This document shows positions 1-11,002 of a stretch of DNA of 64,000 bases, one piece after another. The DNA is from Tethya wilhelma. Its lineage: Eukaryota > Porifera > Demospongiae > Tethyida > Tethyidae. The DNA lies in contig CAXIPT010000027.1 in NCBI GenBank assembly GCA_964030475.1, positions 209,233 through 273,232 of the forward strand, read 5' to 3'. Below the pieces are notes generated by a model that did no database searches, had not been told where the DNA came from, and was given only the letters and a program-made list of their open reading frames with translations. A program made the translations under genes and the position numbers. Position 1 is the stretch's first letter. Every line of letters starts with the position of its first letter.

Positions 1-46
1 TACAATCCCAACTTATCTTTGGCCCTGCGAGCCTCGTCAAATTGGA

Positions 47-79
47 AATTGTACTTCGTGAGATTCGCTGCATGTGACA
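47..79. repeat. Left inverted terminal repeat of the DIRS element
   Basis: This stretch reads GTACTTCGTGAGATTCGCTG in its middle. It matches the reverse complement of 5481-5513 with a single clear mismatch. It lies about 210 bases beyond the end of the recombinase frame. Confidence 0.7.
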
Positions 80-288
80 CGGGTAGATTTTAAAGCCACT
101 CCAAAACACATGCAGCTCGACGGGCCTGCCATGAATGGCAGCATTAGCTCATTAGCATAATGGGAAAAACCCACATTTTTTTTTTTGAACATTAACTGAC
201 AATGTAGCTTGATACATAATGTACAAAGCAACGACAGAAGAAGTAATAAAAACTCATACCGTGATCAACAATCACTAATCACAAGAAT

Positions 289-1625
289 TCAAGGGTTCGT
301 TGTCAGGACTTTCACTGTATAATCTGTAGTATGCACCGGCCTATAATAGAATTTTCTGAACAAAGATTCTTTACTCCAATCGGCAGTGGCCAAAATGTGA
401 TCCAAACACACACCTTTCTCACAAGCTGCCGTTGCAGAAGCTCCTCTGATCAAATGTACCTTAAATAAGGCTGTATCAATACCAGCATCTCGAAGAGTAT
501 CCTTCAGCCAATGTGCTATGCTCTGAGATGTCACTGGTCTATGTGGTTTCACATAAGGCAAGAACAGCCTAGAAGCCTGTTGTGAACCCCGGAACAGTCT
601 AGTGCACTCCTCATATCTCTTCAGACACTCTACCACACACAGTGCTTGGTCGTGAAGAAAAGCTCCGAAGAAAATTTCCAACGGTGCCGCTCCTGGTGTA
701 CTCTTCTTAGTCAACGCTGGCAACTTGAAAACAACACCCTCTGGTCTGAAGGTTTGGAAACAGATGTCCAACACTCCCAACTCTGAAGATTTGTTTATAT
801 TTACTAGGACCATTAACATGGCCAATTTACGACCCAAGAGCTTGAGTGACAGATGTCAATTCTCTCCTAGGCTGTTCACTTACCGAATCACAATATCCAC
901 ATCCCACATTGAGGAATATCTAGGCTGGGGTGGTCTGCTTTGATACACTCCTCTCATTAGCCTGCTTACCAAGGGATTCTGCCCAACTGGTACTCCCTCA
1001 ATCTGGTCATGCATCATAGAAATGGCTCACCTGATCGTATTTAACAATGTTACTGGAGACCTTGCTCAAAGAGCTCTGCTAAAGAATTAATCACACAACT
1101 CACATGACATGAAATGGGATCAATGTTCCTTCGTAGACACCAGCCACACCATTTCTTCCGTGCACTCTCGTAGGCCATATTTGTGCCTTTACTCCATCTT
1201 GCCATGATGCCGAGAGTCGAAGCTTGACTTGAAATTCCTGTTTTTCTGTGCTTCTCCCGGATATTCTCCAAGTGGCTAACTGTAACCTTTTCTTTTCTAT
1301 CAGTGGATAAGGCTGATGAAAAGGATTGCTTAGAATGTCCTGGTGTTGTGGTAGTAATATTGGTATTTCCTGTAGGCTCTCCAGCAGCTGAGGATACCAT
1401 TGTTGAGCTGGCCATACAGGGGCCACCAAGACCAGTGAACAACCCTCCTGAGACACCTTCTGAATGCATTTCCCAATCACACAAAATGGGGGAAAGGCAT
1501 AGCCTGCTTGCTCCATCCAGCTGATCTAGAGTGCATCTGTTGCCATGGCAAATGGATCTGGCCGCCAATTCACATAGGCTGGCAACTGGTTGTTCAACCT
1601 GGTTGCAAACAAATCTAGACTGCAT
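289..1625 (-). pseudogene. DIRS tyrosine recombinase (YR), degraded
   Basis: The last 180 residues (837 down to 289) carry the C-terminal recombinase signature: HLIRGASATAA supplies the His-x-x-Arg pair, and FRKFYYRPV supplies the nucleophilic tyrosine region. Upstream, 1625-1050 holds the N-terminal half in a different frame. It is Ser/Thr-rich and ends in a Cys/Trp-containing core-binding-like segment. In this family the enzyme inserts the circular DNA copy by site-specific strand exchange. The two halves are out of frame with each other, and the box I arginine region is unclear, so the protein cannot be made intact. It follows directly after the RNase H remnant, as in other DIRS elements. 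Confidence 0.75.
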
Positions 1626-2720
1626 CGATCCAGATGTTGCAGTATCAGATCAAAGGTTTCAGGATGAATTATGCATTCTGCTGATGTCTGCAAAGTCCTG
1701 GACTCCCTATCTGCTTCCACATTCTTGATGCCTGGAAGATGCCTGTGCTGATATAGATATTCCCCTCTGTAGATGCCACTGCCAAAGAAAGCATGCTGCT
1801 TTGTTTAGCTCGGGGTACCTTGTTCCCCCCATGTGGTTAACATAGGCAATTGCTGTGGTGTTGTCCATCTTCAACCGAATGTGGACATTGGACTTGTCTC
1901 TTGCAAACACTTAGACTGCAAAAGCTCCGCCTATCAACTCCAACACATTGATGTGTTGAACTCTCTCCTCTTCTGTCCAGAGGCTGCCTGTTCTCACTCC
2001 ATTTGAGACTGCTTCCCAGCCCAACTGAGAAGCATCCGTCTCTATCACTAAGTCTGGAGGCAGAGGTGACACCTTTTTCCATTCCATTTCCGAATCTCTT
2101 CAATCAACCAGATTAGTTCCTCCTTCGCACTCTGATCCAGTTTGATCCTTGACTCGAAGGATCCGGTCGTTTTGAATGCTACATTCTTTAGTCATTGAAG
2201 ATTCCTGTAGCATAATGGTGCTGGAGCCACTACCATCAGTGATGCAGTCATCTGACCTATGACTGTGGCCAGTTCCCTCAGAGATGCGCTCCCTCCCCTC
2301 AGTAAATGTCTGCAGTTCACAATGATGCTCTAGAGTTTGTCCTCTGGGAAACTTAAGGTCATCGTTAGGGAGTCCACTAGAAATCCCAGGTTAATCAACC
2401 TCTGAGCTGGTGTCAGTTGCGACTTCTCCCAATTGATCTTGAAACCCAATGCTTGTAGAAGAAGTGTCACCTCCTTCAGTATTTTTTGTAGTTACTCCTT
2501 TGACTGTGACATCAGCAACAAGTCATCCAGGAATATTAGGCACTGGATTACCCTCTGTCTGAGCACTGTCATCACCGGCTTCAGAAATTTCGTGAACGTA
2601 CAGAGGGCACTGTTCAATCCAAATGGAAGGCACTGAAGCTCAAATGTCTGCTCTTTCCACCTGAATCTGAGGTACTTCCTGTGTCCCTCTATGATGGGTA
2701 CTGACTGGTGATACATTCAG
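1526..2720 (-). pseudogene. DIRS reverse transcriptase and RNase H, degraded
   Basis: At 2716-2492 the RT palm is visible: LQCLPFGLNSA, then FLDDLLL, the FxDD catalytic box. From about 2100 to 1707 the RNase H shows three acidic positions in order (ETDAS, NVLEL, KMDN), partly out of the main frame. At 1720-1526 the segment DLFATRLNNQLPAYV is a well-known spacer between RNase H and recombinase in DIRS elements. Stops and shifts separate these blocks. The enzyme would copy the element's RNA into DNA and remove the RNA strand. The RT N-terminus is missing because the Penelope-like element begins just upstream. Confidence 0.8.
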
Positions 2721-2781
2721 GATGGGTGGGAACTGCATGCGCCTGTGCTTTAAAGCTTGTATTGGTAATGTGGATTTGGTT

Positions 2782-3215
2782 TCATTTGTTATTATCATAG
2801 ATTGTTTTATTTAGGCCTTTGGTTGAAAGTTTGGTCAGAGTTCCTAATTTGCATATCCAATAATATTCTCTCTGTTTCAACCATGTGTTTAAATTTTCTC
2901 TATCTAGATAAGGGGGTGCCATTTCTAGGATCTGGAATTTTATGTCTGCTCGTTTGTGGTTACTGTTTTGTATATGTTTGCCTATACCCGAGCTATTTGA
3001 TTGTAGGTGTTCAAATATTCGGTATTTAATTCGTTTGGTTGACTTTCCAACGTATTGTGCTTTGCAATCTTTATGTGTGCAAGTGGCTAGATATATGATA
3101 TTTTTGGTGTCGCAATTGTATTTATCATATGGGACAGGCAGATTTATCGGGTGTTTGGTTCTGTCGTGGCTGCCTGTTGCGAAAGTGTTGGTGGTTAGGA
3201 TTTTACAAGTAAAGC
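2782..3215 (-). CDS. GIY-YIG endonuclease domain of the Penelope-like element
   Basis: Translation of the minus strand in the frame ending at the TGA at 2782-2784 is open across the whole domain. It has a Cys cluster (CFTC), then IIYLATCTHKDCKAQYVGKS, which is the GIY-YIG core with tyrosines in place (IYL and YVG). A helix with RIFEHL and GKHIQNSNH follows. A later ENLNTWLKQREYYWI segment contains the glutamate expected for metal binding. This domain nicks target DNA for the element. It is separated from the RT by about a one-base shift near 3213. It is the best preserved part of the element. Confidence 0.85.
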
Positions 3216-4473
3216 AGTTCTTTTACATTTTCTTATGGGGTTGGTGAAGTTATTTAATTTGTCTTGGAACAGGTTGAGTGGATACTTTTCATCAATGATG
3301 ATTGGATTGGTGGGGTTGTTTGTTTGACTAGTCTCTTTTTCTGAGTCTTTTGACAGTGGGGCTAGTTTAGCTCTGACTAGGAGGTTTCTAAGTGATTTGT
3401 TTCCTCTAGTTACTACTATTGGTGGTTCGGGAAAGATTTGTTTAAGGGTCGGGTAATTTTTAATTGATTTCCATTGTTTTCTAATTATGTTTTTGATTCG
3501 TTTGGTATCGGCATTGTAGGTTGTGACCAAGAATGTTTGATTGAGTTTTTTGGGTTTGTTTTTCCTTTTTAAGGTAAGGTGTCTATTATGGTGTTTGGTT
3601 TTGTGGATTATTTGTTTTGTTTTTATTGGTCGGTTACCTCTCTCTCCAATGTGAATTTAATCGTTGGGTGTATTTGGTTGATTGCTGAAATAAATTCTTT
3701 GAGTTTCTCACGAGATCCTACCCAAATTAGGAAAATATCGTCTATAAAACGTTTCCATAGTTTTATGTTTTCCTTGGATAGGTTGATCATTATTTCTTCA
3801 ATTACTCCCATGAAGGTATTTGCATAACTTGGGGCCATTTTGGTCCCCATTGCTGTTCCTTGTAGCTGTTTATAGAATTAACCGTCAAATGTGAAGATGT
3901 TATTTTCTAGTACCATTTACATTAACTCCATGATTACAAGTACATGTGGTTGTTCTGGGTGTTTGTATGCATCCGGGTGTTCTGCTAAGAATGTGGTTAT
4001 TTTTTCTAAACCATCTATGTGTGGTATGTTTGTGTATAAGGATGTTACATCTATTGATACTAGAATACTGTTTGTGGGGATTTTGGTTTTTTCGATGAGA
4101 TTGATGAATTCACTTCTGTCTTTGATGTGTGATGGTAGGCTTTTTACAAAGGGTTATAGCCATGTGTCAACAAATTTTGAAATGTTTTATGTAATGCTGT
4201 TACAGCTAGACACAATCGGTCTGATTGACATTGGGTTTTTGTGTATTTTTTAAGGAAGTATAGTCTAGATGTTCTTGCTTTATTTGATGGTTTACAATAT
4301 TCGTACCATTCTTTTTTTAAAAATCCATTTTCATATAGTCTTTCTAGTTTGTCATTGATGAGATCTTTATGTTTGTCAGTAGTGTCATGAGGTAGCTGTT
4401 CATATATTTTAGAGTCGTTTATGTGTTTATTGTGTTTGAGTTCATTTAGTGCTCTTCGTTCTCTTCTTGTCAT
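3195..4473 (-). pseudogene. Penelope-like reverse transcriptase, frameshifted
   Basis: An ATG-led frame at 4473 begins MTRRERRALNELKHN and continues through a typical Penelope RT N-terminal region with SRLYFLKK. Near 4240 the frame changes. The other frame gives the SIRPIVSS-type fingers motif, so a small indel occurred there. At 3850-3623 the palm is clear: MGTKMAPSYAN, then RFIDDIFLIW with the catalytic DD. At 3530-3195 lies the thumb and connector leading to the nuclease. These elements prime cDNA synthesis at a nick in target DNA. At least three frame breaks make this copy non-functional. Confidence 0.82.
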
Positions 4474-5315
4474 GTTGTCTGATTTTGTTTGTTTGTGTTT
4501 GTATCCTCTGCCGTCACTTTGGCCTCCTTGTTCAAAAGATCAGCCCATAGGTAAGTATGCAGTCCGGCCACATCCAACACCTGCTCCTGCAGCTTGTAAA
4601 GAGATTTCTCGGAGCCAAAACGGGGATCCTTTCCCCGTTTTTTTAAGTTGCTCCTTAACCTCATCATCCAGCTTAAGGACTGACATCGCTGCACAATCTG
4701 GCTTAGGAAAATTCTTACTGATTGCATTTCTTTCTTAATCTGACAAGCGTTGCTTATCTAGGAAAGTGGTTATGACACCAGGTGGCTTCAAACAATCTTC
4801 CTTGTCCACTTTAGGATCAAACTCCACCATCTCCAGGGCCTCCGTTTCATCCAGCATCTGCACTACATCCTCCTCCTCTACCCCCTTCACCGACTGATCT
4901 GATTCAGGCGAGGTCACGAGAGGGATTGCCGGATTTCCGGATTTCTGAACCATCTGCTGCAGACCTGTTCCAGTTCCCCAACGTGGGAACTTCTGCTTGA
5001 AATGGGCAGAAAAGATGGTGGCTGCATAAAGCCACTGCTAGACTGTGGCCACCAAGGGCCTGGAAACGTGGGCTAGCCATAAAAGGGCAGCCATCCCCCT
5101 CCACCTTGATTTTTCCCACTAAAAGTCTGGTGAGGGTCCTGCTCCGCAAAATGCTGTCTTTTATCATTCTCCTGATTTTTGTTGCCCAATCCTAGCTTCT
5201 TTAGTAATTTTTCTTTCTTTTTAGGATCCGTCAGGAGCTCTTCCCAGTGTTCCTCTGAGTCAAAATTTCTCTCCGACTCACAATCTGACATTTTTGTGCA
5301 AAACTTTACACTCAC
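4470..5315 (-). pseudogene. DIRS gag-like ORF, degraded
   Basis: Three overlapping minus-strand frames (5315-5073, 4953-4735, 4727-4470) look like one shifted protein. The start is acidic (MSDCESERNFDSEEHWEELL), followed by a Lys-rich helix, an acidic middle (VEEEDVVQMLDE) and a basic tail. Position ahead of the RT and inside the inverted repeat makes a DIRS gag-like protein the likely identity. No zinc knuckle is visible. The function is inferred from position only. Confidence 0.5.
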
Positions 5316-5480
5316 TTTTACTTGCTGTGCTGCGCAGCAAAAGAAAAGTCAGCGTGTGCTCGTGTGCATGGGCTTAAATAGTCTCAGGATGTGGACTGTA
5401 TATGTATTTTGTTCTCTATTTATCCGTATCTTTAAAATTTTCTTGCTGTGTTGCTTCGCAAAAATGAATTGATTACCACT

Positions 5481-5513
5481 GTCACATGCAGCGAATCTCG
5501 CGAAGTACAATTA
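5481..5513. repeat. Right inverted terminal repeat of the DIRS element
   Basis: Its reverse complement matches 47-79 almost perfectly and marks the upstream edge of the minus-strand DIRS element, about 165 bases before the gag-like frame begins. Confidence 0.7.
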
Positions 5514-6311
5514 AGCTCAACCAAACAATAGTTAAATGCCTAAGATTAATCAGGTTTGAAGATAAAAAAAATTAGTCAGTACTTTTTCATAAAGTCATAG
5601 ATCAAATTTAAGTATAATGTTTTCCAAGCAATTGATTGGATGATGCCATAAATATGATATATCATCTGAAAGGAAATTTTATAAGCAACATAATGGTACT
5701 AGACATTTGCCTTAATAAGACTCAAAGCTATGGTCTACAGTAAAATCTCTGGGAAAGCTTGATTTTTGAATGTTCCTACTCCAAAGCCATAGAGGTAGAG
5801 GGTCTCATATTTTATCTGAGTTATATCTAATTACAACTATAACAAGTCTTGTGAAATCTCCAGGAGGTCACTTGCAAAATGCTGTTGAATTAAAATGTAA
5901 TGACCGATCTTGTAGAACTATTACAACTGCAATTACTACAAACTAAATATACTAGTTGACAGAATTGCACTTAGTAAGTTCACTAGAAAGACTGTTTCAT
6001 AAATAAGTCATCTTGATGACTGATATACTCTTGAGGCAGGCAAACAGACTATTCTCTTGGTCTGTTGTTCATCAGCTAAGACTGGACAAGACCATATTTT
6101 GTACTATGCCGGGCCATACCAAAGGTCTTCAATATCAAACACCGAGGCACTTGTATGCACTATGTGTGTACCTTGTGTGTGTGCGAGTGAGAGAATGCAA
6201 TTTTTATTACTATGGTACCAAGAGGTAACCATGCATCTTTGGTGCATGCTCTTTATTGGTGGGTAGGTGTTGAAATGACATATATGTTAGATTAATATGC
6301 TCTGTATCTAG
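5514..6311. other. Non-coding interval, upstream intron of the alanyl-tRNA synthetase gene
   Basis: AT-rich sequence with no convincing coding signal. It ends in a splice acceptor at 6310-6311 (TCTAG before the exon). No earlier synthetase exon was recognised in it. Short open frames at 6013-6266 show no family resemblance. Confidence 0.5.
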
Positions 6312-6778
6312 GTGTATCCTGACCCTGTTCGTGTGTTATCTGTTGGTATTCCAGTCAGCAGTCTATTGGAAGATCCCACTGGTCCATGGGCCATTGAGAA
6401 TTCTGTTGAACTCTGTGGTGGAACGTATGTTTCCTTCATACTAAACTATCGTATATTATTTTTCACCGTTCTTGTTCTTCATTTCAGCCATTTGCAATGT
6501 TCTGGTCACGTCCGATCAATTGCTGTTGTCTCTGAAGAGCGTGTTGGTAAGGGGGTCAGAAAGATTGTGGCTCTCACTGGAGCTGAAGCAATAAAAGTAA
6601 AATGCTCAAGTACTATACATAGGCTAAATGCATTCCTCAGTTACAATTTACTATTTATGTTTAGTCACACAGAGATGCTGTAAAATTGGAACAGCTTGTT
6701 GAAAAACTTCGTAGTGATGTTAAGGGAGGTCGAGAGACTTACAAGGATGTCATTGCTAAGATCACAAAAATGAATGAT
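6312..6778 (+). CDS. AARS1: Alanyl-tRNA synthetase, three internal exons (editing/C-terminal part)
   Basis: Exons at 6312-6424, 6488-6596 and 6665-6778 join in frame through GT-AG introns of 63 and 68 bp. The encoded segment starts [20 protein letters not shown] and contains VELCGGTHL, the zinc-binding Cys/His motif of the SAD editing domain. It continues with [14 protein letters not shown] and a helical stretch ending KITKMND. This enzyme charges tRNA-Ala, and this region helps remove mischarged amino acids. The eukaryotic cytosolic form fits better than the mitochondrial one. The N-terminal catalytic exons are absent; upstream lies the DIRS element. No downstream exon was recognised, because the following intron holds a MITE. 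The gene may continue outside the window on the left, or this may be a fragment. Confidence 0.88.
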
Positions 6779-6817
6779 GTGAGAATATAGCTCTTTGAAA
6801 AAGGAATGTGTAATTTA

Positions 6818-7849
6818 CGGTGGCCCTGGAGGTTGCGTATTGCTCCAGTGCTGTCACGTATCGCTCCAGTACTCTATCGCGTGTCGCTCCAGTGCTGTCA
6901 TGTATCATTCCAGTAATTTCACCTTTGACCTTTGAGTCTAGACTTCTGTTTTAGGGGCTAGAATGCAATGTTCTACAGCATGATGCATTGCCTTTAGATC
7001 TATGTAAATGGTAGAGCTTTTGGTGCATAAACATAAGAATTAATTGGTTCATTAATTCTAATTCGTTGCATGAGCCAATTATATCTGACCAGGTTCATCA
7101 TCACATGATATCACAGATAGTAGATAGAGGCTAAAGTTTACTAGTCCCAAGCTTACTTCTGGCTGTAAGTTGCTCACTGACATCACATCAGTATGATTAT
7201 TAGGAGTCACCATGCTGGTTGACAAAGACTTGCAGCCTCTGACAGTCCCTATTATTTTTACTTCAGTAATCTTGGTATCTAGACTAATAGTCTATTAGCT
7301 AAAAGAACCATATCAGACTCTGGATAGACCTTAGCATTGATAGTAGAGCAGGAGTATTATCTATTATCTTAGCTGTACACTGAGTCGTCTGACATAGGCA
7401 GAGAATCAGATGACAGCTCCTTAAGTTTGAATCTTGAAATTAGAAAGCCATGCACTGACAGTAGTACAGCATAGCCTACATGGGTATACTATATTATAAC
7501 CAAGAGAGTAGTGACTTTAAATTTTCTTGACTGAGACACTGGCTGAGATAGTCAGGTGCCAGCCACAGCATAGGGATTACTGGCAGCAGGAGACTATTAT
7601 CAATAAACAGCGACGAAGTTACAAACCAGCAGCTTCAGCTTCTCTTGATAGATGATAGAGCCTCATAATCATGCACTGGCATGTACAGTACTCGACAGTT
7701 AGGAAGGTTAAAGGTGAAATTACTGGAATGACATGCACGACAGCATTGGAGCAATACGCGGGCGCAAGGGAGTACTGGAGCGATACATGAAAGCACTGGA
7801 GCGATACACGACAGAGTACTGGAGTGATATGCGACCTCCAGGGCCACCG
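6818..7849. mobile_element. Non-autonomous DNA transposon with about 120-bp TIRs made of sub-repeats
   Basis: Sequence 6818-6935 is the inverted counterpart of about 7707-7849. The ends read CGGTGGCCCTGGAGGT and are flanked by TA on both sides, which suggests a TA target duplication as in mariner-like elements. Inside each TIR, a short unit around GCTCCAGTGCTG or GCTCCAGTACTC is repeated three to four times. There is no coding capacity. It lies in the apparent intron after the third alanyl-tRNA synthetase exon. Confidence 0.75.
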
Positions 7850-8568
7850 TAGTAATTGTTGTAAGCATGGGTGAACCCTACCCTCACTCCAAGGCTCTTT
7901 GCATTTATTTATTTTATTTTTTTTTGCAAATCAGGAGGGAAAGAGCCTGGCTGTGTATCATACGTACGGTAGTACATATAGTAGGAATGGGCCGACTGTC
8001 CCACAGACACAATACAAAATGTTTACCACCATAAAAATCTAGCAAAGCAAAGTTGAGTCTTTAAAGTTGCTCAGAGGCTCTCTATGACTGATTACTAATT
8101 GCATCAAGGCCTAAAGCTGACAGAAACTTCTTTGAGCACTCGTAAAGAGCACCAGTGGGAAACCACAACAGTGCCATTTTTGTTCTCCTAACGTACGTAC
8201 TTACGTACTAACTGACTTACTTGAACACAGTTTCCAGAGAACTAGAAGGTGTTGTGCCAACTTTTACTACACAAAATATATTCTTTTCATGGGAACTACG
8301 TTCCTTGATACTCCTTTTTCATCTGAAATAGGCCTAAACTTTGACTAGAAAGCTGTGAAACTTAGCGTATAAATTCATGTACTACAATGCAGCCATCTAG
8401 TAGGTAGAGTTCAAAGGTCATTACCTCTCCACGTGGCATACATATGTGCATGTGCATTAGTCTACTCTAGCATTATAGTACATGTGGCTACTACTCAAGC
8501 TTTTTGTAAGGACTAACCAGTCTCTAAGAGTCTCCACACTCTGGTGTTGAAAAAAGTGAATGAACAAG
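7850..8568. other. Interval with no recognised gene
   Basis: No coding signal or strong repeat was seen. Small palindromes around ACGTACGT occur near 7960 and 8190-8215. Confidence 0.4.
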
Positions 8569-8942
8569 TACAAAAAATTTCACAAAAATAAGCAGTGTAG
8601 GAATGGGCAGTGCTGTACAAAGTATTGGAACAAGGCATGTCTCAATTTCGGCACATGACTACTTCATTTTTTAATGCTCAAATCTTGATTTAAATTGTCT
8701 GCCTGCTATACTTTACTCCACTGCTTAACTAACTGAATTTGAACCATGCATTTATGACAAAGAGGATACATCATAGTAATTATTATTATGAGACATCAAA
8801 AATGAAAATGAAGTAGTCATTATTATGAGGGACCAAGAATAAAAATGAAGTAGTCATGTGCCGAAATTGAGACATGCCTTGTTCCAATACTTTTTACAGC
8901 ACTGCTCATTCCTACACTGCTTATTTGTATGAAATTTTTTCG
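8569..8942. mobile_element. MITE with about 100-bp terminal inverted repeats
   Basis: The left arm (8569-8675) contains CAGTGTAGGAATGGGCAGTG and CAAGGCATGTCTCAATTTCG. The right arm (8842-8942) is its reverse complement with few differences. Outer ends are AAAAAATTTC and GAAATTTTTT. The middle is AT-rich and non-coding. Confidence 0.75.
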
Positions 8943-10316
8943 ACTTGCTAAGTATCACGTGTATGATATAGTCAATTTCAATTATGCAATAGAATTTCCT
9001 GAAGTATATAACCACAAGCATGTAAAAGATAAAAGTGCTGCCAACTGATGTAGGCTTGTTTAAAGCTTCTTTAGCTGTCTAGGACCAAAAAAAAACTTTT
9101 GGTACTACGTTAATAAATCTGAATAATTTTGTATACAATTGGTTTTTTGCCTCAATCCCAAAATGCTGTGGATACATGCTGAGTTTTGAGGCTTTTATAC
9201 TTGTTTTAAGTGCTTAGCTTTTGAGGCCACAACTATTGATCTCGTGTATAATCTGTGTTAAATTCAGTGATCCTCACTGCATGATGCTGCTGCTGATGCT
9301 GTTGGTCAGTGTTTGCTTGGTAAGACAAACACGGTTTTGTCTGCAAGCATAAAGATGTACTGGCATGTATAGATTTATCAGTATGGCTGGCCAGAGGCGT
9401 AGCCAGGATTTTAGAAAAGAGGAGCAATAAAAATGTTGTGCACAAAGCGCGCTGGAAATTTTGTGCAACTGGAAACTACACCCACTTAATTAGCTAATTT
9501 TAGCCCCCCTTATTCATTAAATCAAACGTAGCACACGCCTGCTAGATCGAACACTCTCTAAAGCTTTGTAGCAGCAAAAAGAAAGCTTTTAAAAGTTGTT
9601 CTGTATTGAATTCTGGCCAAAGATGGCTGCTAAGCGTTATAATACCTAAGTGTAAATTTTACGACTGAAAAAATGTGGACTACTCAGCTGTCTAGTGTCC
9701 TCTGCTATTTCTATCTGCCGAGCATTATTGTATAATCATAACATAACTCATGCATAGTCTCTGACTTGTGGTGCTTTATCACAGAGTTTTATGGCTTTAG
9801 CCTATCTTGATACTACATAACTATGATCCAATCTTATACACATAATGCCCTCCCTGGCGTAGCCAGGTGTTAAAAATAAGAGGTGCTAAGGATGCATGCT
9901 TGAAGCACCCAAAAAATTGTAGGTGCGACGCCCACTAGTTAGTACATGTGATTCCCATTTCCATGACCTTTGAACTATTGCTGCAAGCAGCTCTGAGCGT
10001 TCATGGCACCCTCTCTTGATCGAGCTAGCGTGAACTAAACTGTTCTAAAGTTTGTCTCAAGCGTTTTGAGGTCTAAAATCAAAAAGTAGCTTCAAAGAAT
10101 AAACAAGTAACTCTAATAGCTTGAGTAGCTATTAATAAAGTCAATTATTATTATTATTGCTTTACAAAACAGGATAAAGGTAGTGAATTCTCACCCATAG
10201 GTCAATAACTATGAAAACTTTAGAGTTTACAATCCTGCACTGAAGGACTGGAGAATTTAATTTTCAGCCTTGACTTAATGTACACATCTATCTATACACA
10301 AAAAAGTTATTATTAG
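8943..10316. other. Repeat-derived interval: weathered family E tail and hAT-type end fragments
   Basis: About 9120-9260 resembles the 3' half of the family E repeats at 45225 and 48567 (Ala/Thr-poor AT-rich text with GAGGCTTTTAT and GAGGCCAC). GGCGTAGCCAGG occurs at about 9395 and 9855, the typical end of sponge and other animal hAT-type elements, but no paired end was found. Open frames at 9233-9468 are low-complexity and not credible genes. Confidence 0.4.
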
Positions 10317-10640
10317 CTAGAAGCACTGCCTTCCCATTTTGGAACGAGTTCTTGAAGCAATTGGTTGTGTTAGCGGGTTGGTGACAGCTTTAATGGGGGT
10401 CCGTTTAACTGGGCCTTGACGGTGGACAGCCAGACCAGGCACTCCATTGCGCTTCTCATATGAAATCAGCCTACAACCGGATAGGTCGAGCTCACTGCAA
10501 CTGTCACTACTGTTGGTAACATTCTCCTCAGTGGCAGGTTTTCTTCTAACTTTCCTTCTTCTTTTCACAACCGAGGTCCATTGGTCTCTCCCATCCTTGG
10601 TTTGATAACTGATACCAGCAACAGAATTATGATCTTCATA
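10317..10640 (-). CDS. Unrecognised protein C-terminus ending in an ARTRSK-like tail
   Basis: An open frame runs from the contig end at 10644 down to a TAG at 10317-10319. It reads a tryptophan and a basic cluster (WTSVVKRRRKVRRK), an acidic Ser stretch, SELDLSGCRL, a GVPGLAV turn and a Pro/Thr-rich tail with IASRTRSKMG. A second copy with the same order of features is at 55430-55690. Repetition and position suggest a mobile-element protein, perhaps a gag-like or accessory ORF, but I do not recognise the family. The N-terminal part is lost at the N. Confidence 0.4.
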   Translation of the reverse strand, partial: YEDHNSVAGISYQTKDGRDQWTSVVKRRRKVRRKPATEENVTNSSDSCSELDLSGCRLISYEKRNGVPGLAVHRQGPVKRTPIKAVTNPLTQPIASRTRSKMGRQCF

Positions 10641-10650
10641 TCTNCCTCTA

Positions 10651-10828
10651 TATTCCGGGGTCGATATATACGCCTCTATTATGCATATGAGTCTATATTC
10701 CGGGGTCGATATAGACGCCTATGAGTCTATATTCCGGGGTCGATATAGATGCCTCTTTATTCCGGGGTCGATATAGACGCCTGAATGAATCTATATTCCC
10801 GGGGGTCGATATAGACGCCTCTAAATTC
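10651..10828. repeat. Short tandem array, five imperfect units of about 35-43 bp
   Basis: The core TTCCGGGGTCGATATA followed by GACGCC recurs at about 10654, 10696, 10731, 10758 and 10795, with variable spacers such as TATGAGTC. The CpG-containing core stands out against the AT-rich surroundings. It starts directly at a contig join (N at 10644), so the full length is unknown. It lies 175 bases upstream of the ATG at 11003. Confidence 0.8.
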
Positions 10829-11002
10829 AATTTTTCGGCGTCGAGTACGTTCTCTGGGGGTCATTATTGCTACTACCGTTCGCGCATGCGTGACATTACT
10901 TGTGCCATGTGCTGAGTGCATGTAGTGACACTGGTTTGAGCTAGTTTTTTCCCACCAGTACCTTGGCAAGTTGCGACTCTTGGAAAGTGCCTTTATGAGG
11001 CT

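Larger units (their letters stand above)
2770..4490 (-). mobile_element. Penelope-like retroelement with GIY-YIG domain, nested in the DIRS element
   Basis: Minus-strand RT and GIY-YIG remnants sit between the DIRS gag-like frame (ends 4470) and the DIRS RT (begins about 2716). This shows insertion into an already resident DIRS copy of the same orientation. Penelope-like elements combine an RT with a C-terminal GIY-YIG nuclease. Exact boundaries and a target duplication were not found. The copy is broken by frameshifts in the RT and between RT and nuclease. Confidence 0.8.
47..5513 (-). mobile_element. DIRS-like tyrosine-recombinase retrotransposon, decayed, interrupted by a Penelope-like element
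   Basis: Coding remnants on the minus strand run in the order gag-like, reverse transcriptase, RNase H, tyrosine recombinase. That order and the recombinase in place of a DDE integrase define DIRS-type retrotransposons, which integrate through a circular intermediate. A 33-bp inverted repeat lies at both edges (47-79 and 5481-5513), as expected for DIRS rather than for long direct repeats. A second element at about 2780-4480 splits the coding region between the gag-like part and the RT. Every reading frame is broken, so the copy is dead. The family call rests on protein motifs and order. The exact ends rest on the inverted repeat alone. Confidence 0.82.

Noticed and set aside
2802..3247. Plus-strand hydrophobic frames suggesting a membrane protein
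   Set aside because: Antisense shadow of the Penelope RT and GIY-YIG region.
3579..4253. Plus-strand hydrophobic frames of 82 and 120 codons
   Set aside because: Antisense of the Penelope reverse transcriptase on the minus strand.
6013..6266. Short plus frames just upstream of the synthetase exons
   Set aside because: Do not match the expected preceding synthetase segment and lack a usable donor in phase.
9233..9468. Gln/His-rich minus frames
   Set aside because: Low complexity in decayed repeats; overlapping frames equally open.
10721..10969. Open frames over the tandem array (DIDAS and RGRYRR patterns)
   Set aside because: Produced by the short repeat. No start context or homology.
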